Positions 39,992 to 54,912 of a DNA stretch of 64,000 nt are shown here, one piece after another. A model generated the notes under the pieces. The model had not been told where the DNA came from and did no database searches. It was given only the letters and a program-made list of their open reading frames with translations. This DNA comes from Pseudomonas sp. DG56-2. GTDB lineage: Bacteria; Pseudomonadota; Gammaproteobacteria; Pseudomonadales; Pseudomonadaceae. The position numbers and the translations under genes were made by a program. Numbering within the stretch: position 1 is the first letter of the stretch; the number at the start of each line of letters is the position of its first letter. Location of the stretch: contig NZ_CP032311.1 of assembly GCF_004803755.1 (NCBI RefSeq), positions 1,008,501-1,072,500 of the forward strand. Direction: 5' to 3'.

Positions 39992-40353
39992 AGAGTCGAT
40001 CGGACAGTCGCTGCCTTCTTTTGTTCCGCAAAAGAGGGGGGAGGAAAGTCCGGGCTCCATAGGGCGGAGTGCCAGGTAACACCTGGGGGGCGTGAGCCTA
40101 CGGAAAGTGCCACAGAAAATAACCGCCTAAGCACTTCGGTGCCGGTAAGGGTGAAAAGGTGCGGTAAGAGCGCACCGCACGACTGGCAACAGTTCGTGGC
40201 TAGGTAAACCCCACTCGGAGCAAGACCAAATAGGGTTCCATATGGCGCGGCCCGCGTTGGAACCGGGTAGGTTGCTAAAGACGTCCAGTGATGGCCGTCG
40301 TAGAGGAATGACTGTCCTCGACAGAACCCGGCTTACAGATCGACTCTCCACCT
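39992..40353 (+). ncRNA. rnpB: RNase P RNA (type A)
   Basis: The catalytic RNA that removes 5' leaders from pre-tRNAs. The 5' AGAGTCGATCGGACAGTCGC pairs with the 3' GATCGACTCTCCACCT end (P1), and the conserved core elements are present: GAGGAAAGTCCGGGCTCC, GTGCCACAGAAAATAACCGCC, GGTAAGGGTGAAAAGGTGCGGTAAGAGCGCACC, and the late AAACCCCACTCGGAGCAAGACCAAATAGGG. It sits between rsmI and mraZ, its usual place in Pseudomonas. The ends are set by P1 pairing and by resemblance to known sequences. Confidence 0.97.
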
Positions 40354-40555
40354 CTTCCTCCCCTGCTTGAATCGATAGCAGATGTGTCTCAGTAATACCA
40401 AAAAAATCTTACTCTTAATAAATCACTTTAACTTTGCACGCTATGTGCCTAAGTGAATTTGATTTTCTCTGTCAGAAAACTCCCCATTTTGTACCTTCAT
40501 CTTCTTGTAACGCGCTAAATCTCCGATCTGTAAGGGATTTCCTTGTAGGCGCGCC

Positions 40556-40585
40556 TTGACGGTGTGGTAGGCGGATTCCTATAGT
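40556..40585 (+). promoter_or_regulatory. Promoter of the mra/dcw cluster (Pmra)
   Basis: TTGACG (40556-40561) and TATAGT (40580-40585) are 18 bases apart. The 307-base gap 40354-40660 has an AT-rich first half with no gene that I can see and this promoter in its last third, followed at once by the MraZ-type repeats. Confidence 0.65.
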
Positions 40586-40592
40586 GTGCGCA

Positions 40593-40618
40593 AGTGGCAG
40601 AAAGTGGCATGAAGTGGG
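40593..40618 (+). promoter_or_regulatory. MraZ operator: three AGTGG(C/G) repeats at 10-bp spacing
   Basis: AGTGGC at 40593, AGTGGC at 40603 and AGTGGG at 40613 repeat exactly every ten bases just downstream of the -10 element. MraZ of E. coli binds TGGG-type direct repeats with the same period and represses the cluster; a further AGTGGG at 40644 overlaps the mraZ ribosome-binding site. The site is placed by pattern and position. Confidence 0.75.
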
Positions 40619-40660
40619 TTTTCTGATCACAATAAAGCTAACAAGTGGGGAATCGCAGCC

Positions 40661-41116
40661 GTGTTTCGCGGAGCCAACGCCATCAACCTCGACGCTAAGG
40701 GCCGTCTCGCAATGCCGAGCCGGTACCGTGACGAGCTCGATTCGCGTAGTTCCGGGCAATTGATCGTGACCATCGACGCTGTTGATCCTTGCTTGTGTGT
40801 GTATCCCCTCGATGAGTGGGAGCTGATTGAAGCCAAGTTGCGCGCCTTGCCGTCATTGCGAGAAGAGAACCGTCGCCTGCAGCGTTTGCTGATCGGTAAT
40901 GCGGTGGATCTGGAGCTTGATGGCAGTGGTCGTTTCCTGGTGCCTCCGCGTTTGCGCGAATACGCCAAGCTCGACAAGAAAGCGATGCTGGTGGGGCAAC
41001 TGAACAAATTTCAACTGTGGGATGAGGATGCCTGGAACGCAGTTTCGGCAGCCGATCTTGCAGCTATTCAACAACCGGGCGCCATGCCTGAAGAACTGCG
41101 TGATTTGATCCTGTGA
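40661..41116 (+). CDS. mraZ: Transcriptional regulator MraZ
   Basis: A 151-residue protein with two AbrB-like (SpoVT) domains, each with the D-x-x-G-R motif: [15 protein letters not shown] near the start and [16 protein letters not shown] near residue 90. It forms a ring-shaped oligomer and represses its own cluster through the upstream repeats. The GTG start at 40661 follows GGGGAA. The stop overlaps rsmH by four bases (GTGA). Confidence 0.96.
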   Translation: MFRGANAINLDAKGRLAMPSRYRDELDSRSSGQLIVTIDAVDPCLCVYPLDEWELIEAKLRALPSLREENRRLQRLLIGNAVDLELDGSGRFLVPPRLREYAKLDKKAMLVGQLNKFQLWDEDAWNAVSAADLAAIQQPGAMPEELRDLIL

Positions 41117-42056
41117 CTATAGATAGCGGCTTTAACCACATCACCGTACTGCTTGACGAAGCCGTCGAGGCTCTCGCCGTACGCGCCGATGGCTGCTATC
41201 TGGATGGCACCTTTGGTCGTGGCGGGCATAGCCGGCTGATACTCAGCAAGCTCGGGCCGCAAGGAAGGTTGCTCGGTTTTGACAAAGATCCTCAAGCGAT
41301 TGCCACCGGGCAAGCGCTGGCGGCCGAAGACGGCCGCTTTGTCATTGTGCAGCGTAGTTTTGCCGAGCTGGCTGATGAGGTCGCGCAGCGCGGTCTGGCC
41401 GGGAAGGTAAGCGGTGTACTGATGGACCTGGGCGTCTCCTCGCCTCAGCTTGATGATCCTGAGCGCGGTTTCAGCTTTCTCAATGACGGTCCGCTGGACA
41501 TGCGTATGGATCCGAGCCGCGGCATCAGTGCCGCCGAGTTCATCGCGACCGCGCCGGTCGAGGAAATCGCCCGTGTATTCAAGGAATACGGCGAAGAGCG
41601 CTTTTCTGGGCGCATGGCTCGTGCGGTAGTGGAGCGTCGGGAGCTCCAGCCGTTTACGCGCACGGCTGACCTTGCCGAAGTGCTGAAAGTGGCCAACCCT
41701 GCCTGGGAAAAAGGTAAGAATCCTGCAACCCGTGCTTTCCAGGGGTTGCGCATCCATGTCAACAATGAATTGGGTGATCTTGAGACAGGCCTTGAAGCGG
41801 CGCTCGAGGCACTGGAAGTGGGTGGTCGCCTGGTGGTGATCAGCTTCCACTCCCTGGAAGACCGTATCGTCAAGCTGTTCATGCGCAAGCTGGTCAAGGG
41901 CGAGGCCGACAATCTGCCGCGCAACCTGCCCGTGCAGCACAAGCATTTCGAGCCTCGAATCAAAGTGCACGGCAAAGCGCAGTTTGCCTCCGAAGCCGAG
42001 CTCAAAGCCAACCCTCGTTCGCGCAGCGCTGTGATGCGCGTTGCCGAGAAGCTGCG

Positions 42057-42060
<4 letters not shown>
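41113..42060 (+). CDS. rsmH: 16S rRNA N4-C1402 methyltransferase RsmH (MraW)
   Basis: A 315-residue SAM-dependent methyltransferase acting on C1402 of 16S rRNA. The SAM motif [16 protein letters not shown] is near residue 32, and [15 protein letters not shown] and [13 protein letters not shown] are family signatures. GTG start at 41113 overlapping the mraZ stop; the stop overlaps ftsL by four bases. Confidence 0.97.
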
Positions 42061-44082
<2,022 letters not shown>

Positions 44083-44083
<1 letters not shown>

Positions 44084-45546
44084 TGACGATGCCATTGAGC
44101 AAACTTTTCGCCCAGGCCAGTCGCGATCCATTGATTCGTGAGCTGACGCTGGACAGCCGTAACATTCGTCCAGGCGATCTGTTCCTGGCTGTGCCAGGCG
44201 CCCTGGTCGATGGTCGCGAGCATATTGCCGATGCGCTCAAGCGCGGTGCGGCAGCAGTGGCCTATGAAGCTGAAAACGCCACGGTGCTGCCGATCACTGA
44301 TGCGCCGCTGATTCCGGTCAAGGGCCTGATTGCCCAGTTGTCGGATATCGCTGGGCGTTTTTATGGCGAGCCGAGCCGTCAGCTCAATCTGGTGGGTGTC
44401 ACCGGTACCAACGGCAAGACCAGCGTTACCCAACTGGTAGCTCAGGCACTGGACGCCCTGGGTCAGCGCTGCGGCCTGATCGGCACGCTGGGTACCGGTT
44501 TTTACGGCGAGCTGCAAAGCGGCCGATTGACCACCCCGGATCCGATTGCCGTGCAGGCGACTCTTAACGATCTGAAGAAAGCTGGGGCGAAAGCCGTTGC
44601 GATGGAGGTTTCCTCCCACGCCCTGGAGCAAGGTCGGGTTGCGGCCCTGGCATTCGATATTGCGGTGATGACCAACCTGTCTCGCGATCACCTCGATTAC
44701 CATGGCAGCATGCAGGCTTATGAAAATGCCAAGGCGCGTTTGTTCGCCTGGCCTGACCTGCGTTGCCGAGTGGTCAACCTGGATGATGATTTTGGTCGTC
44801 GCCTGGCCCGTGAACACGTCGGATCGCGACTGATCAGCTACAGCTTGAAAGATAGCGCCGCTTCGTTGTACTGCCGCGAAGCGCATTTCGACGATGACGG
44901 TGTACGTGCGGTCATTGTCACCGCGCAGGGTGAGCGCACGCTGCGCAGCCGTCTGCTTGGTCGCTTTAACCTGAGTAACATGCTGGCAGCGGTTGGAACC
45001 TTGCTGGCGCTCGATTATGCGTTGGATGAAATCCTCCAGGTCACTCCCAAGTTGGAGGGGCCGATTGGCCGCATGCAGCGCCTGGGTGGTGGTAGCAAGC
45101 CGCTGGTAGTGGTTGACTATGCGCATACCCCGGATGCCCTGGAGCAGGTACTTCAAGCCCTGCGTCCACACGTCAAAGGCCAATTGCTCTGCCTGTTCGG
45201 TTGCGGTGGCGACCGTGATCGCGGCAAGCGTCCGTTGATGGCTGAGGTTGCCGAACGTCTGGCTGATCGTGTGCTGGTGACCGACGACAACCCTCGTAGC
45301 GAAGATCCGCAGCAGATTTTTACCGACATTCGTCCTGGCTTTGCCAAGGCTGAAACCGTCGAGTTCGTTGCCGGTCGTGGCGCAGCCATTGCTCAATTCA
45401 TTGCCAGCGCCGGCGTTGACGATGTCATCGTCCTGGCCGGCAAAGGACATGAGGACTATCAGGAAATCAACGGCCAGCGTCACGACTTTTCCGACCTGGT
45501 CGAGGCCGAGAAGGCGCTCGCCGCATGGGGGGCAGCCAATGCTTAA
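44083..45546 (+). CDS. murE: UDP-MurNAc-tripeptide synthetase MurE (meso-DAP adding)
   Basis: A 487-residue cytoplasmic Mur ligase that adds meso-diaminopimelate to UDP-MurNAc-L-Ala-D-Glu. The ATP loop GVTGTNGKTS is near residue 105, and the DNPR motif near residue 403 (DDNPRSEDP) marks meso-DAP rather than lysine specificity. It overlaps ftsI by one base and murF by eight. Confidence 0.97.
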
Positions 45547-46906
45547 GCCCTTGACCCTCAGCCAACTGACCACGTCCCTGCAGGGCCGTCTGGTCAGTGC
45601 CGATGCGACCTTTACCGGCGTCAGCATCGACAGTCGCGCAATCGTTGCCGGGCAACTGTTCGTTGCGCTGGCAGGACCGCGCTTTGACGGTCATGACTAT
45701 CTTAATGAAGTGCAGGCCAAGGGCGCCGTTGCTGCTCTGGTCGAGCGTGAAGTGCCCGGCAGCAGTCTGCCGCAATTGCTGGTTGCCGACTGCCGTCTGG
45801 CCCTGGGTCAATTGGGCGCACTGAACCGTAGTGCATTCGACAAACCTGTCGCCGCGATTACCGGCTCCAGTGGCAAGACCACGGTCAAAGAAATGCTCGC
45901 CAGCATTCTGCGCACCCGCGGTCCGGTCCTGGCCACCCGTGGCAACCTCAACAATGACCTCGGCGCCCCGTTGACGCTGCTCGAAATTGCCGCGGAACAT
46001 ACGGCGGCAGTGATTGAGTTGGGCGCTTCGCGTATTGGCGAGATCGCCTACACCGTGGGCTTGACCAAGCCGCAGGTAGCCCTGATCAACAACGCCGGAA
46101 CCGCTCATGTGGGCGAGTTCGGTGGTCCGGAGAAAATTGTCGAAGCCAAGGGAGAAATCCTCGAAGGTCTGGGCCAGGATGGCGTGGCGGTATTGAACCT
46201 TGATGACAAGGCGTTCGGCATCTGGAAGCAACGCACCGGGAATCGTCGCGTACTGTCCTTCGCCTTGAACAACGCCAGCGCGGATTTTCATGCCGCGAAT
46301 CTCGCTCAGGATGAACGCGGTTGCCCGTCTTTCGATCTGCATAGCCCACTAGGCGTGGCACGCGTTCAGCTCAATCTGTTGGGAACCCACAACGTTGCCA
46401 ACGCACTGGCTGCCGCCGCCGCCGCGCATGCCTTTGGTCTGACGCTGAACGGTATCGTCCAGGGCTTGAACAATGTGCAGCCGGTCAAGGGCCGCACTGT
46501 GGTGCAGATGGCTGCCAACGGCGTACGCGTGATCGATGACACCTATAACGCAAACCCCACCTCTATGTGCGCTGCCGTTGATATACTCGCCGGCTTTTCC
46601 GGCCGCACCGTTCTGGTGCTCGGGGATATCGGCGAATTAGGCCAATGGGCTGAGGAAGGGCATCGGCAGGTAGGCGAGTACGCCAAAGACAAGGTTTCGG
46701 CACTCTATGCGGTGGGCCTGAACATGGCTCATGCAGTAGCAGCGTTCGGCACCGATGCCCGACATTTCGCTACTCAAGCTGACCTGATCGACGCAGTTCG
46801 CGCCGAACAGGCCACTAATACCACTATTTTGATCAAGGGTTCGCGCAGCGCTGCGATGGAGAACGTCGTGGTGGCTTTGTGCGGTTCCAGCGGGGAGAAA
46901 CATTAA
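45539..46906 (+). CDS. murF: UDP-MurNAc-pentapeptide synthetase MurF
   Basis: A 455-residue Mur ligase adding D-Ala-D-Ala to the tripeptide precursor. The ATP loop [14 protein letters not shown] is near residue 107; [10 protein letters not shown] near residue 340 is a MurF signature. The frame is open upstream inside murE, but the homologous N-terminus [10 protein letters not shown] starts at the ATG at 45539, which overlaps the murE end by eight bases. The stop shares one base with mraY. Confidence 0.96.
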   Translation: MLKPLTLSQLTTSLQGRLVSADATFTGVSIDSRAIVAGQLFVALAGPRFDGHDYLNEVQAKGAVAALVEREVPGSSLPQLLVADCRLALGQLGALNRSAFDKPVAAITGSSGKTTVKEMLASILRTRGPVLATRGNLNNDLGAPLTLLEIAAEHTAAVIELGASRIGEIAYTVGLTKPQVALINNAGTAHVGEFGGPEKIVEAKGEILEGLGQDGVAVLNLDDKAFGIWKQRTGNRRVLSFALNNASADFHAANLAQDERGCPSFDLHSPLGVARVQLNLLGTHNVANALAAAAAAHAFGLTLNGIVQGLNNVQPVKGRTVVQMAANGVRVIDDTYNANPTSMCAAVDILAGFSGRTVLVLGDIGELGQWAEEGHRQVGEYAKDKVSALYAVGLNMAHAVAAFGTDARHFATQADLIDAVRAEQATNTTILIKGSRSAAMENVVVALCGSSGEKH

Positions 46907-47988
46907 TGCTGCTACTGCTGGCTGAGTATCTGCAACAGTTCTACAAAGGCTTCGCGGTCTTTCAGTACCTGTCCTTGCGCGGGATCCTGGGTGTACTGAC
47001 CGCGTTGTCGCTGGCCCTATGGTTGGGCCCTTGGATGATTCGTACCCTGCAGATTCGCCAGATCGGTCAAGCGGTTCGTAACGACGGTCCGCAATCCCAC
47101 CTGTCCAAGTCCGGCACCCCGACCATGGGCGGTGCGCTGATTCTCTCGGCCATCGGCATCAGCACCTTGCTGTGGGCCGATCTGACCAACCGTTATGTCT
47201 GGGTCGTGCTGATTGTCACCCTGTTGTTCGGTGCGATTGGCTGGGTCGACGATTACCGCAAGGTCATCGAGAAAAACTCGCGCGGCCTACCGAGCCGCTG
47301 GAAGTATTTCTGGCAGTCGGTGTTTGGCCTGGGTGCAGCGATCTTTCTTTATACGACGGCTCCAAGCAGTGTCGAAACCACACTGATCGTGCCGATGCTC
47401 AAAGATGTCACCATCCCGCTGGGTATCGGCTTCGTGGTGCTGACGTATTTCGTAATTGTAGGTTCGAGCAATGCGGTGAACCTTACCGATGGCCTCGATG
47501 GCCTGGCAATCATGCCAACGGTCATGGTTGGCGGCGCCCTGGGGATCTTCTGCTACCTGTCAGGTAACGTGAAATTCGCTGAATACCTGTTGATTCCCTA
47601 TGTGCCGGGTGCGGGTGAGCTGATTGTCTTCTGCGGCGCGCTGATCGGTGCCGGCCTGGGCTTTCTGTGGTTCAACACCTACCCCGCGCAGGTGTTCATG
47701 GGCGACGTAGGTGCTTTGGCACTGGGCGCGGCGCTGGGCACTATCGCCGTCATCGTGCGTCAGGAAATCGTGCTGTTCATCATGGGCGGTGTGTTCGTCA
47801 TGGAAACCCTTTCGGTGGTGATCCAGGTGGCCTCCTTCAAGTTGACCGGCAAGCGTGTGTTTCGCATGGCCCCGATCCATCACCACTTTGAACTCAAGGG
47901 TTGGCCCGAGCCTCGGGTGATCGTCCGTTTCTGGATTATCACCGTGATTCTGGTGCTGATCGGCCTTGCCACCCTGAAACTGAGGTAG
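46906..47988 (+). CDS. mraY: Phospho-N-acetylmuramoyl-pentapeptide transferase MraY
   Basis: A 360-residue inner-membrane enzyme with about ten membrane segments that moves phospho-MurNAc-pentapeptide onto undecaprenyl phosphate, giving lipid I. Catalytic and Mg-binding segments are visible: [18 protein letters not shown] and the C-terminal [20 protein letters not shown] lies nine bases before the ATG at 46906. Length is exactly typical. Confidence 0.97.
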   Translation: MLLLLAEYLQQFYKGFAVFQYLSLRGILGVLTALSLALWLGPWMIRTLQIRQIGQAVRNDGPQSHLSKSGTPTMGGALILSAIGISTLLWADLTNRYVWVVLIVTLLFGAIGWVDDYRKVIEKNSRGLPSRWKYFWQSVFGLGAAIFLYTTAPSSVETTLIVPMLKDVTIPLGIGFVVLTYFVIVGSSNAVNLTDGLDGLAIMPTVMVGGALGIFCYLSGNVKFAEYLLIPYVPGAGELIVFCGALIGAGLGFLWFNTYPAQVFMGDVGALALGAALGTIAVIVRQEIVLFIMGGVFVMETLSVVIQVASFKLTGKRVFRMAPIHHHFELKGWPEPRVIVRFWIITVILVLIGLATLKLR

Positions 47989-47994
47989 AAACGC

Positions 47995-49341
47995 GTGTCA
48001 CTGATCGCTTCTGACCACTTCCGCATCGTTGTCGGCCTCGGCAAGAGCGGCATGTCCCTGGTTCGCTTCCTGGCGAACCGGGGCATTGCCTTTGCGGTCG
48101 CCGACACCCGTGAGCAACCACCGGAACTGGAAACCCTGCGCCGGGATTACCCGCAGGTGGAAGTACGCTGCGGTGAACTGGATGTAGACTTTCTCTGCCG
48201 CGCCGACGAGCTCTATGTCAGCCCAGGCCTGGCCCTGGCTACCCCGGCGCTGCAGCAAGCGGCTGCCCGTGGCGTGAAGCTGTCCGGCGACATTGAACTG
48301 TTTGCGCGCAACGCCAAGGCGCCGATCATCGCGATCAGCGGTTCCAATGCCAAAAGCACGGTGACGACCCTGGTTGGCGAAATGGCGGTTGCCGCGGGCA
48401 AACGTGTGGCGGTCGGTGGCAACCTGGGTACCCCAGCGCTGGACCTGCTCAGCGACGACGTCGAGTTGTACGTGATGGAGCTGTCGAGTTTCCAGCTGGA
48501 AACCACCGATCAACTCAACGCTGAAGTCGCCACGGTGCTCAATGTCAGCGAAGACCACATGGACCGCTACAGCGGTCTGCCGGCCTACCATCTGGCCAAA
48601 CACCGGATTTTTCGTGGCGCCCGGCAAGTAGTGGTCAACCGCCAGGATGCCCTGAGCCGTCCGCTACTGACCGAAGGCCAACCTTGCTGGACCTTTGGTT
48701 TGAATACGCCTGATTTCAAGGCGTTCGGCCTGCGTGAAGAGAACGGCGAGAAATACCTGGCATTCGAGTTCCAGAACCTGATGCCGGTGCGTGAACTGAA
48801 GATTCGCGGTGCACATAACCAGTCCAATGCCCTGGCGGCACTGGCCCTGGGTCATGCCGTGGGCTTGCCGTTCGATGCCATGCTGGCGAGCCTGCGCAGC
48901 TTCGCCGGCCTTGCTCATCGCTGCCAATGGCTGCGGGAGCGCCAAGGCGTGAGCTGGTACGACGACTCCAAAGCCACCAACGTCGGTGCCGCGCTGGCAG
49001 CCATTGAAGGTCTGGGCGCAGATATCGACGGCAAGCTGGTGCTGGTTGCCGGCGGCGACGGCAAAGGCGCCGACTTCAGTGCGCTTCGAGCGCCTGTAGC
49101 CGCTCACTGCCGTGCCGTGGTGCTGCTCGGGCGTGACGCCGAACTGCTGGCCCAGGCGCTGGGTGACGACGTGCCGCTGATCCGAGTCAAGACGCTGGAT
49201 GAAGCTGTGCAACGATCGGCCGAACTGGCTCAACCGGGTGATGCTGTGCTGCTTTCGCCGGCATGCGCCAGCCTCGACATGTTCAAGAACTTCGAAGAGC
49301 GTGGGCGCCTGTTCGCCCAGGCCGTAGGAGGGCTGGCATGA
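47995..49341 (+). CDS. murD: UDP-MurNAc-L-alanine:D-glutamate ligase MurD
   Basis: A 448-residue Mur ligase adding D-glutamate. The ATP loop AISGSNAKSTVTTLV near residue 115 has the Ser-Asn-Ala-Lys variant of this enzyme in pseudomonads, and the C-terminus shows the LLSPACASLDMFKNFEERG block of MurD. GTG start at 47995, seven bases after mraY; four-base overlap with ftsW. Confidence 0.96.
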   Translation: MSLIASDHFRIVVGLGKSGMSLVRFLANRGIAFAVADTREQPPELETLRRDYPQVEVRCGELDVDFLCRADELYVSPGLALATPALQQAAARGVKLSGDIELFARNAKAPIIAISGSNAKSTVTTLVGEMAVAAGKRVAVGGNLGTPALDLLSDDVELYVMELSSFQLETTDQLNAEVATVLNVSEDHMDRYSGLPAYHLAKHRIFRGARQVVVNRQDALSRPLLTEGQPCWTFGLNTPDFKAFGLREENGEKYLAFEFQNLMPVRELKIRGAHNQSNALAALALGHAVGLPFDAMLASLRSFAGLAHRCQWLRERQGVSWYDDSKATNVGAALAAIEGLGADIDGKLVLVAGGDGKGADFSALRAPVAAHCRAVVLLGRDAELLAQALGDDVPLIRVKTLDEAVQRSAELAQPGDAVLLSPACASLDMFKNFEERGRLFAQAVGGLA

Positions 49342-50552
49342 TCTTCGGCATGATCAAGCCCTATCCGTCACCGCTGATCAGCGGTCGTGGTATCGATCTC
49401 GATTTCGCCATGCTCGCCGGTTGCCTGGCGCTGCTTGGCCTTGGCCTGGTGATGATCACCTCCGCTTCTTCGGAAGTGGCTGCTGCGCAGTCGGGCAACC
49501 CGCTTTATCACATGTTCCGCCACCTTGTTTACGTGGCCATCGGAGTTTTCGCCTGCATCGTTACCATGATGGTGCCGATTGCCACCTGGCAGAAGATGGG
49601 CTTCACCATGCTGGTCGGCGCTTTCGCACTGCTGGTGCTGGTATTGGTGCCTGGCATTGGTCGAGAAGTGAACGGTTCGATGCGCTGGATCGGTTTCAGT
49701 TTCTTCAACGTACAGCCGTCGGAAATCGCCAAGGTCTTTGTGGTGATCTACCTGGCCGGTTACCTGGTACGCCGTCAAACCGAGGTGCGCGAAAGCTGGA
49801 TGGGCTTCTTCAAGCCGTTCATCGTGTTGCTACCAATGGCGGGCCTGCTGCTGATGGAGCCGGACTTCGGCGCCACCGTGGTGATGATGGGCGCGGCTGC
49901 GGCGATGCTGTTCCTCGGCGGTGTCGGATTGTTCCGTTTCAGCTTGATGGTGGTGCTGGCGGTGGGGGCAGTGTTTGTCCTGGTCCAGGCCCAGCCTTAC
50001 CGGATGGCACGTTTGATCACCTTTACCGACCCCTGGTCCGACCAGTTCGGTTCGGGCTATCAGTTGACCCAGGCGTTGATCGCTTTTGGCCGTGGCGAAT
50101 GGCTTGGCGTCGGTCTTGGTAACAGCGTGCAGAAGCAGTTCTACCTGCCTGAAGCACACACAGACTTTGTGTTTTCGGTGCTGGCTGAAGAGCTGGGCGT
50201 CGTTGGTTCGCTGGTTACCGTTGCGCTGTTTGTATTCGTAACCGTGCGCGCTTTGTACATCGGGCTGTGGGCTGAAAAAGCCAAGCAGTACTTCGCTGCC
50301 TATATGGCCTTTGGCTTGGCGTTCCTGTGGATTGGTCAGTTCTTGATCAACATCGGCGTGAACGTTGGTTTGCTGCCGACCAAGGGGCTGACCTTGCCGT
50401 TCCTCAGTTATGGCGGTAGCTCGTTGGTGATCTGTTGCGCCTGTGTTGGGCTGTTACTGCGGATCGAGTGGGAGAGTCGAACCCACCTGGGCAGTGAAGA
50501 GCACGAATTTGATGAAAGTGACTTTGCCGAGGAGCCGAATCATGGCCGCTGA
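49338..50552 (+). CDS. ftsW: Septal peptidoglycan glycosyltransferase FtsW (SEDS)
   Basis: A 404-residue SEDS protein with about ten membrane segments; FtsW with FtsI polymerises septal glycan. Signature segments are FFNVQPSEIAKV, the GYQLTQALIAFGRGEWLGVGLGNS loop, LPEAHTDFVFSVLAEELG (with the catalytic-region Asp) and LPFLSYGGSSL. The ATG at 49338 overlaps the murD stop by four bases; the longer frame inside murD is discarded. It overlaps murG by 11 bases. Confidence 0.95.
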   Translation: MIFGMIKPYPSPLISGRGIDLDFAMLAGCLALLGLGLVMITSASSEVAAAQSGNPLYHMFRHLVYVAIGVFACIVTMMVPIATWQKMGFTMLVGAFALLVLVLVPGIGREVNGSMRWIGFSFFNVQPSEIAKVFVVIYLAGYLVRRQTEVRESWMGFFKPFIVLLPMAGLLLMEPDFGATVVMMGAAAAMLFLGGVGLFRFSLMVVLAVGAVFVLVQAQPYRMARLITFTDPWSDQFGSGYQLTQALIAFGRGEWLGVGLGNSVQKQFYLPEAHTDFVFSVLAEELGVVGSLVTVALFVFVTVRALYIGLWAEKAKQYFAAYMAFGLAFLWIGQFLINIGVNVGLLPTKGLTLPFLSYGGSSLVICCACVGLLLRIEWESRTHLGSEEHEFDESDFAEEPNHGR

Positions 50553-51613
50553 CGGCAAAAATATTCTGATCATGGCGGGAGGCACTGGGGGCCATGTGTT
50601 CCCGGCCCTGGCTTGCGCCCGCGAATTTCAAGCGCGCGGTTATACCGTGCATTGGCTCGGTACTCCCCGTGGTATCGAGAACGAGTTGGTTCCTCAGGCA
50701 GGGTTGCAACTGCACCTGATCCAGGTCACCGGCCTGCGTGGCAAGGGCAAGTTGTCCTTGCTCAAGGCGCCGTTCACCCTGGTCAAGGCGGTGCTGCAGG
50801 CCCGACGCATCATTCGTCAGCTCAGGCCGGTGTGCGTGATCGGTTTTGGCGGCTATGTGACCGGCCCTGGCGGCGTCGCCGCCCGGCTGTGCGGCGTGCC
50901 TGTCGTGGTTCACGAGCAGAATGCCCGTGCCGGTACCGCCAATCGGTTGCTGGTGCCGTTGGCCGGCCGAGTCTGCGAAGCTTTTCCTGGAACCTTTGCT
51001 GCTTCGGAAAAATTGCGTACCACCGGCAATCCGGTGCGTAGCGAACTGTTCATGGAAACCGCACGCGAACCTTTGGGTGCGCGGCGGCCACGCTTGCTGG
51101 TGCTGGGTGGAAGCCTTGGCGCCGAACCGCTGAACAAACTGTTGCCCCAAGCCCTGGCCCAGGTGCCCGCGGACATTCGTCCCGAGGTGTTCCACCAGGC
51201 TGGCAAGCAACACGACCAGATTACCGCCGAGCGTTATCGCGAGGCCGGAGTCGAGGCTCAAGTAGAGCCGTTTATCAAGGACATGGCCAAGGCTTACGCC
51301 TGGGCCGATCTGGTGGTCTGCCGCGCAGGCGCGCTGACCGTCAGTGAGCTGGCTGCGGCCGGCTTGCCCTCGATGCTGGTGCCATTGCCCCACGCCATCG
51401 ACGATCACCAGACCCACAACGCCCATTATCTGGCCCGTGAAGGCGCTGCCTTCCTGATGCCACAAGCGACAACTGGCGCAGCGCAACTCGCTGAACGCCT
51501 GAACGAGGTGCTGATGCAACCGGAAAAACTCTCCACCATGGCCGCCACTGCCCGGCGCCTGGCAAAACCTGCGGCCACCCGCACCGTGGTTGATATCTGT
51601 CTGGAGGTGGCCC

Positions 51614-51621
<8 letters not shown>
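50542..51621 (+). CDS. murG: Lipid II synthase MurG
   Basis: A 359-residue peripheral inner-membrane glycosyltransferase that adds GlcNAc to lipid I. The N-terminal [12 protein letters not shown] at 13-24 and the [10 protein letters not shown] and [18 protein letters not shown] motifs mark MurG. The ATG at 50542 is inside the end of ftsW (11-base overlap) with GAGGAG just upstream. It overlaps murC by eight bases. Confidence 0.96.
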
Positions 51622-54024
<2,403 letters not shown>

Positions 54025-54028
54025 GCCC

Positions 54029-54898
54029 ATGCAAGGCGCGATGTTACGTCATCAGCAACCCGCCACCGGCCGCAGCAAGCCGGTGCCGCGTGGTGCCAGC
54101 CGGATGGTGGCCAAGGAGCCACTGTCGGCGCGCCTGCCAAAGGCCAATTTCAGCATCTTCAAGCGGCTGCTGTGGCCGGTATTGCTGGTCGCCGCAGGTT
54201 TCGGTGCTTATGAGGGTGCGCAGCGCCTGATGCCGTATGCCGACCGGCCGATCACCAAGATCGCCGTGCAGGGGGACCTCAGCTACATCAGTCAGCAGGC
54301 TGTGCAACAGCGAATCGCCCCGTATGTGGCGGCGAGCTTTTTCACTGTCGACCTGACCAGCATGCGTGCAGAGCTGGAAAAGATGCCCTGGATCGCCCAT
54401 GCCGAGGTACGCCGGGTGTGGCCCGACGAGGTGGTGATTCGCCTGGAAGAACAGTTGCCGGTAGCGCGTTGGGGTGAAGAGGCCTTGCTCAATAACCAGG
54501 GCCAGGCCTTCACGCCGCGCGAACTTGCCAACTATGAGCACCTGCCGCAGCTGGTCGGGCCGCAGCGGGCGCAGCAACAAGTGATGCAGCAATATCAGGT
54601 ACTGAGCCAGATGTTGCGGCCGATGGGCTTTTCGATTGCCCGGCTGGAAGTGCGCGAACGCGGCAGTTGGTTCCTGACCACTGGCGCCGGTAGCGCCGGA
54701 CCCGGGGTCGAACTGCTGTTGGGGCGCGATCATCTGGTAGAAAAAATGCGCCGTTTCATTGCCATTTACGACAAGACACTAAAAGAACAGATCACGAACA
54801 TCGCCCGCATCGATCTGCGTTATGCCAATGGCCTTGCTGTTGGCTGGCGGGAACCGATTGCACCGACGACGGCCCAACCCGCCGTTGCGAAGAATTAG
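54029..54898 (+). CDS. ftsQ: Cell-division protein FtsQ
   Basis: A 289-residue bitopic protein: a basic cytoplasmic tail of about 45 residues, a membrane segment (about 48-67), a POTRA domain starting [18 protein letters not shown], and a beta domain for FtsB binding. It links FtsLB to the early divisome. The start is four bases after ddlB, and ftsA follows after 14 bases. Confidence 0.95.
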   Translation: MQGAMLRHQQPATGRSKPVPRGASRMVAKEPLSARLPKANFSIFKRLLWPVLLVAAGFGAYEGAQRLMPYADRPITKIAVQGDLSYISQQAVQQRIAPYVAASFFTVDLTSMRAELEKMPWIAHAEVRRVWPDEVVIRLEEQLPVARWGEEALLNNQGQAFTPRELANYEHLPQLVGPQRAQQQVMQQYQVLSQMLRPMGFSIARLEVRERGSWFLTTGAGSAGPGVELLLGRDHLVEKMRRFIAIYDKTLKEQITNIARIDLRYANGLAVGWREPIAPTTAQPAVAKN

Positions 54899-54912
54899 AG
54901 AGAGGCAGGACC

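Noticed and set aside
39983..40351. Short frames across the RNase P RNA gene on both strands
   Set aside because: The sequence is fully explained by the conserved RNase P RNA.
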